Source of the DNA: Glandiceps talaboti
Taxonomy: Eukaryota; Hemichordata; Enteropneusta; Spengelidae
DNA: 64,000 nt
Assembly (NCBI RefSeq): GCF_964340395.1
Contig: NW_027554289.1
Coordinates: 186,001-250,000 of the forward strand
Direction of reading: 5' to 3'
In this document: positions 61,157 through 64,000 of the stretch, one piece after another
Numbering within the stretch: position 1 is the first letter of the stretch
Layout of the letters: each line of letters opens with the position of its first letter
Notes under the pieces: model-generated
Told to the model about the DNA's origin: nothing
Database searches by the model: none
What the model saw: the letters and a program-made list of their open reading frames with translations, nothing else
Position numbers and translations under genes: made by a program

Positions 61157-62603
61157 CCACCACAAAGACCACCACAATCACCATGATCAGGGAGGTTTTT
61201 TAAATAATTTCTTTTTGGTCTATGTTAAAACTAAAAGAAGATAGCGATTTGATGTCAGTTCTTCATGTTTCTATCTTAGTAAACCAAGTTGCCAATAATC
61301 TGATAAAAGGTGAAAATAGTTCAATGATTACCTCAAAATAATCAAAATCAAAATCTCGATAAGTCTTTGGCAGATCATCATATCCACAGAATGCTAATGC
61401 GATCACAGCATAGCCATGATTTGCCAACATGGCCGCTCTCATTTCCATTAGTCCGCCAGTAGTACCATATAAATCCACTATACCAGGAAATGGACCAGTA
61501 CCTTGGAGAATGGGGTATGTAAGACAAAGAAACCAGGATCAATTTTGAGTGTTAAAGGCCACCCCTCCCCTCTCCAGTGGTTTTCATCCAAGGATCAGTG
61601 ATTTCATTTTCCACTCAAAGATCTATGATACAATCAGCTTTCTGTGAAATGAATACTCAAGTAGAATCCTTCAGGCTGACCAAGTCTAAGAAGTAGAAAA
61701 GTATTATACTGACTCTTACACACATGATGATATACTCTACATATTTCATACAATATATCCTATCATTCCACAATCATGACAATTCAATTGTTTGATGTGA
61801 GTTTTGAATCAAGTCCATGCCACTCTCACTCTCTTGCAGTGCATGGATGTCTTGAAGTTGAAAATCTACTGTCATGTTTACACAATAGTTTTCTTTGAAA
61901 TATTAACTTACCTTTAGGTTTTAAGACAGTACCTCTGACTCTACCTTCTCTCACAGCTATCCTCTCAATGTGTTTATCCATGTAATGGCGTTCAATGACT
62001 GCGGTACTGATTGGTGATATGTCTTGAAACTCTGGTGTGTCAAGGTGGCCTGGATAGACTGCGAATTCCATGATAGATGGTTTAGTCACATCTGTTTTTG
62101 TAAATCTTAAACCTGACCTTTGACCTGGTGACTGCAGCATACTCCAGAATAAACCCATTGGCTCTATTCCTATAATTGTGACATGAATAACATTTTTATA
62201 ATTAAGTCACTTTGTATCATTAATTGGTCACCCCCCCCCCCCCCATCTCAAAGAAGTATAACAATATATAACTATAAATAATAGCATGAGCTGAATATGT
62301 ACATTATATCTAGAAATTGTATTACCACCTATATTACAGTATTGTCCTTATAGACTGAGAATGAATGTTCATTGACTCATGGGTTCACAATTTAGAATGA
62401 AAATTTGCTTCAAAATTATTAAGTTGTAATTGTAATACAATGTACAGTTTGTTAACAATAATGGATATGTTTATGAACATGCATATACTAGTATACCACA
62501 CAATAAATCACAGCAGGTATGCAAATGAAGTGCAAATTATAAAACATACAATGTCATCTATCATAAATTCCAAATTCATCTCTCTGTGCCTCCTGCCCCC
62601 CCT

Positions 62604-62681
<78 letters not shown>

Positions 62682-63322
62682 CATTTACAAACCATCATTC
62701 TCCTGGGTTTAATGACATTCCAGCTACATCACATAATTTCTCCTTCATGTGTATGATTTATGGCTATAGTAGCTAAAATAGATTGATTTTGAGACGACTG
62801 ACCTTGATAAGAACCACCAATACATGGTTGTGTTGTGACATCCACTTGTCTATCGATACTTGCAGTGTAGTGACCATGAGCTTCAAATTGCTCCTTTTTT
62901 TCATTCTTCACAAGTGATCGTATAGTTACTGGAGTTAATGGTGGTAGATCAGACACACAAACAGATACTCTTTGATCAGCAAGGGTAATTCTTGGATTGA
63001 CTGTTATGGATGCAGTCATCTTACTTAGGTTCCTACAAAATTGAAACACAAAGCAATGGCAATAAAACAATAAGATATATGGATGTAGGACGTGTCTTCT
63101 ATAATGTTATTGTCGGTATATGGAAGTGTTTGTTAGTTAGTCCACTCATCTGTCCGTCTTTATGTCTCTGTAATACGTATGTATGTATGTATGTATGTAT
63201 GTATGTGTGTGTATGTATGTATGTATGTATGTATGTATGTATGTATGTATGTATGTATGTATGTATGTATGTATGTATGTATGTATGTATGTATGTATGC
63301 ATGTGTGTGTGTCTGTGTGTGT

Positions 63323-63376
<54 letters not shown>

Positions 63377-63654
63377 ATGTGCATGCGTGCATGCTATGCA
63401 AGTGGGTTAACTTACAAGTCTTGTTGAAAGTGCCTGTGGCGATTTCTGTATAAAAACTGCTGATAAAACCCTACTTTCCTCATAATGGCTCTGTTACTAA
63501 TAATAATTTATAACAATTAACTAAATATGCATAAGGAGTTCGAATTTAAATCTCATTACCTGACAAAGTTAGCTGTTATCTGTGATATTACCGGGGAAAG
63601 CGTTCTCACAGTTACCACTGCTACTGTATCTAGTGCACAGTACTGCCTCCACAT
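57736..63654 (-). CDS. Acyl-CoA thioesterase / BAAT family (ACOT-B)
   Basis: Paralog of ACOT-A with the same nine-exon plan: 63654-63560, 63032-62803, 62169-61912, 61501-61332, 60937-60821, 59693-59608, 59113-59023, 58399-58198, 57854-57736. Exons 2-9 have identical lengths in both genes; exon 1 is 6 bp longer. The product is 455 residues. The triad is kept: S274 (GISMGAE), D365 (VGEDDLNW), H399 (YPDVGHLLEP). The C-terminus is -SKL (PTS1). The leader MWRQYCALDTVAVVTVRTLS is less basic than in ACOT-A and contains an Asp, so it is a weaker mitochondrial presequence. Most exons differ from ACOT-A at 2-13% of residues, but exons 1 and 7 differ at roughly a third. The gene is convergent with the nucleoside hydrolase. 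Intact. Confidence 0.94.
59723..59823. repeat. (GGT)n-(GT)n microsatellite
   Basis: A short GGT run followed by about 80 bp of GT, in intron 5 of ACOT-B. Confidence 0.98.
60285..60465. mobile_element. Palindromic MITE, family P, diverged copy
   Basis: TGGTATACTTGGGGTATTTG and TTTGCAAATGTTCTCTATAG correspond to the GGCATACTTGGGGTGTTTGT and GTGTTCTCTGCAG words of copy 1 (37926-38077). Mirror words GATTGCAAATACCCTGAGTA and ACTCATGCATCATGG follow. It lies in intron 5 of ACOT-B. Confidence 0.45.
61100..61157. repeat. (CAT)n repeat in ACOT-B intron 4
   Basis: An uninterrupted CAT run, preceded by mixed CATTAT/GTCATC steps. It occupies the same intron as the repeat at 40431-40527 in ACOT-A, in the same orientation. 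Confidence 0.95.
62609..62678. repeat. (CT)n microsatellite
   Basis: A pure CT run of about 70 bp after a C-rich lead, in intron 2 of ACOT-B. Confidence 0.98.
63177..63486. repeat. (GTAT)n-(GT)n followed by the 90-bp unit
   Basis: GTAT repeats to about 63300, GT repeats to about 63375, then the 90-bp unit at 63397-63486. The unit is the inverse of 34701-34790 with one difference in 90. Here the microsatellite is on one side only. It lies in intron 1 of ACOT-B; no counterpart was seen in intron 1 of ACOT-A. Confidence 0.9.
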
Positions 63655-64000
63655 TATTTGTAAGCTGAACTTTGAGTCCGGTTACAGGCCCCTATTAGAC
63701 TTTGGACTTCGAGCATCGATCGAGCATCGAGCATCACTGACTTTGAAATCAGCGTATAGATGGGGTCTAAAAAGTAATAAAGCACTGTAAAGTGATACTC
63801 AGACTCTTCAGAGCACGAGCCATTAACTATTTCAGCTCTGGAAGTGTGCGCTAGACGTGTCGAGAGTAAAGGAACTATTTGTACATTCATTGATTCAATT
63901 TGAAGATTTAAGGGTTTCCCTGTGACGTCACTGCAAGATACGTACACCCAAAACAGGAACGGGATCAGCTTTCTTCCCGACTCCGCAATGTCGAATCTAC
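63655..64000. other. Upstream flank of ACOT-B
   Basis: Should contain the ACOT-B promoter and 5' UTR. It is CpG-richer than average (GTGTGCGCTAGACGTGTCGA) and has a CRE-like TGACGTCA at about 63922. An ATG at 63988 (+) opens a frame that leaves the window, too short to judge. Confidence 0.4.

Noticed and set aside
37771-63654. Naming the thioesterases as true BAAT (bile-acid conjugating) enzymes
   Set aside because: The nucleophile is Ser in GISMG rather than the Cys of mammalian BAAT, so thioesterase activity is more likely.

Overview
The window is nuclear DNA from an AT-rich, intron-rich animal genome. Spliced genes with GT-AG introns, a mitochondrial ribosomal protein gene, a rhodopsin-family receptor with an intron inside its DRY motif, abundant GTAT/GT microsatellites and many short inverted-repeat DNA transposons all point to a metazoan. 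A free-living nucleoside hydrolase (a family missing from mammals) and BAAT/ACOT-type thioesterases suggest a marine invertebrate, perhaps an invertebrate deuterostome such as a hemichordate or a lancelet-like animal, or a lophotrochozoan. I cannot name the species.

Layout. 1-13.5 kb: gene-poor and repeat-rich (38-bp minisatellite, small transposons), with a few weak minus-strand exon candidates. 13.5-14.1 kb: CpG-richer, promoter-like. 15.05-15.82 kb (+): MRPL14. 17.66-25.83 kb (-): an orphan rhodopsin-class GPCR in three coding exons, with a duplicated scrap of its TM7 just past its 3' end. 28.83-33.65 kb (+): a five-exon gene for a 161-residue four-TM protein of the Flower/TMEM72 type. 33.7-37.8 kb: intergenic, with LINE fragments and microsatellites. 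37.77-44.88 kb (-) and 57.74-63.65 kb (-): two intact nine-exon acyl-CoA thioesterase/BAAT paralogs, here ACOT-A and ACOT-B. Between them, 46.46-54.04 kb (+): a five-exon nucleoside hydrolase. It diverges from ACOT-A and converges on ACOT-B, and a 1.8-kb hAT transposon and several foldback elements sit in its introns.

How the genes may work together. Both thioesterases keep a Ser-Asp-His triad and end in -SKL (peroxisomal PTS1), yet start with an Arg-rich, acid-poor leader that could act in mitochondria. They probably hydrolyse, or transfer to an amine, acyl groups from CoA in lipid breakdown. The nucleoside hydrolase releases ribose from nucleosides. No shared pathway is visible; the arrangement looks like local gene duplication around an unrelated gene.

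No CRISPR array, rRNA, intact tRNA or retrovirus-like element was seen. The most notable signals are uneven exon-by-exon divergence of the two thioesterases, their apparent double targeting, a 90-bp unit repeated 29 kb away at 89/90 identity next to microsatellites, and a dense set of terminal-inverted-repeat elements.
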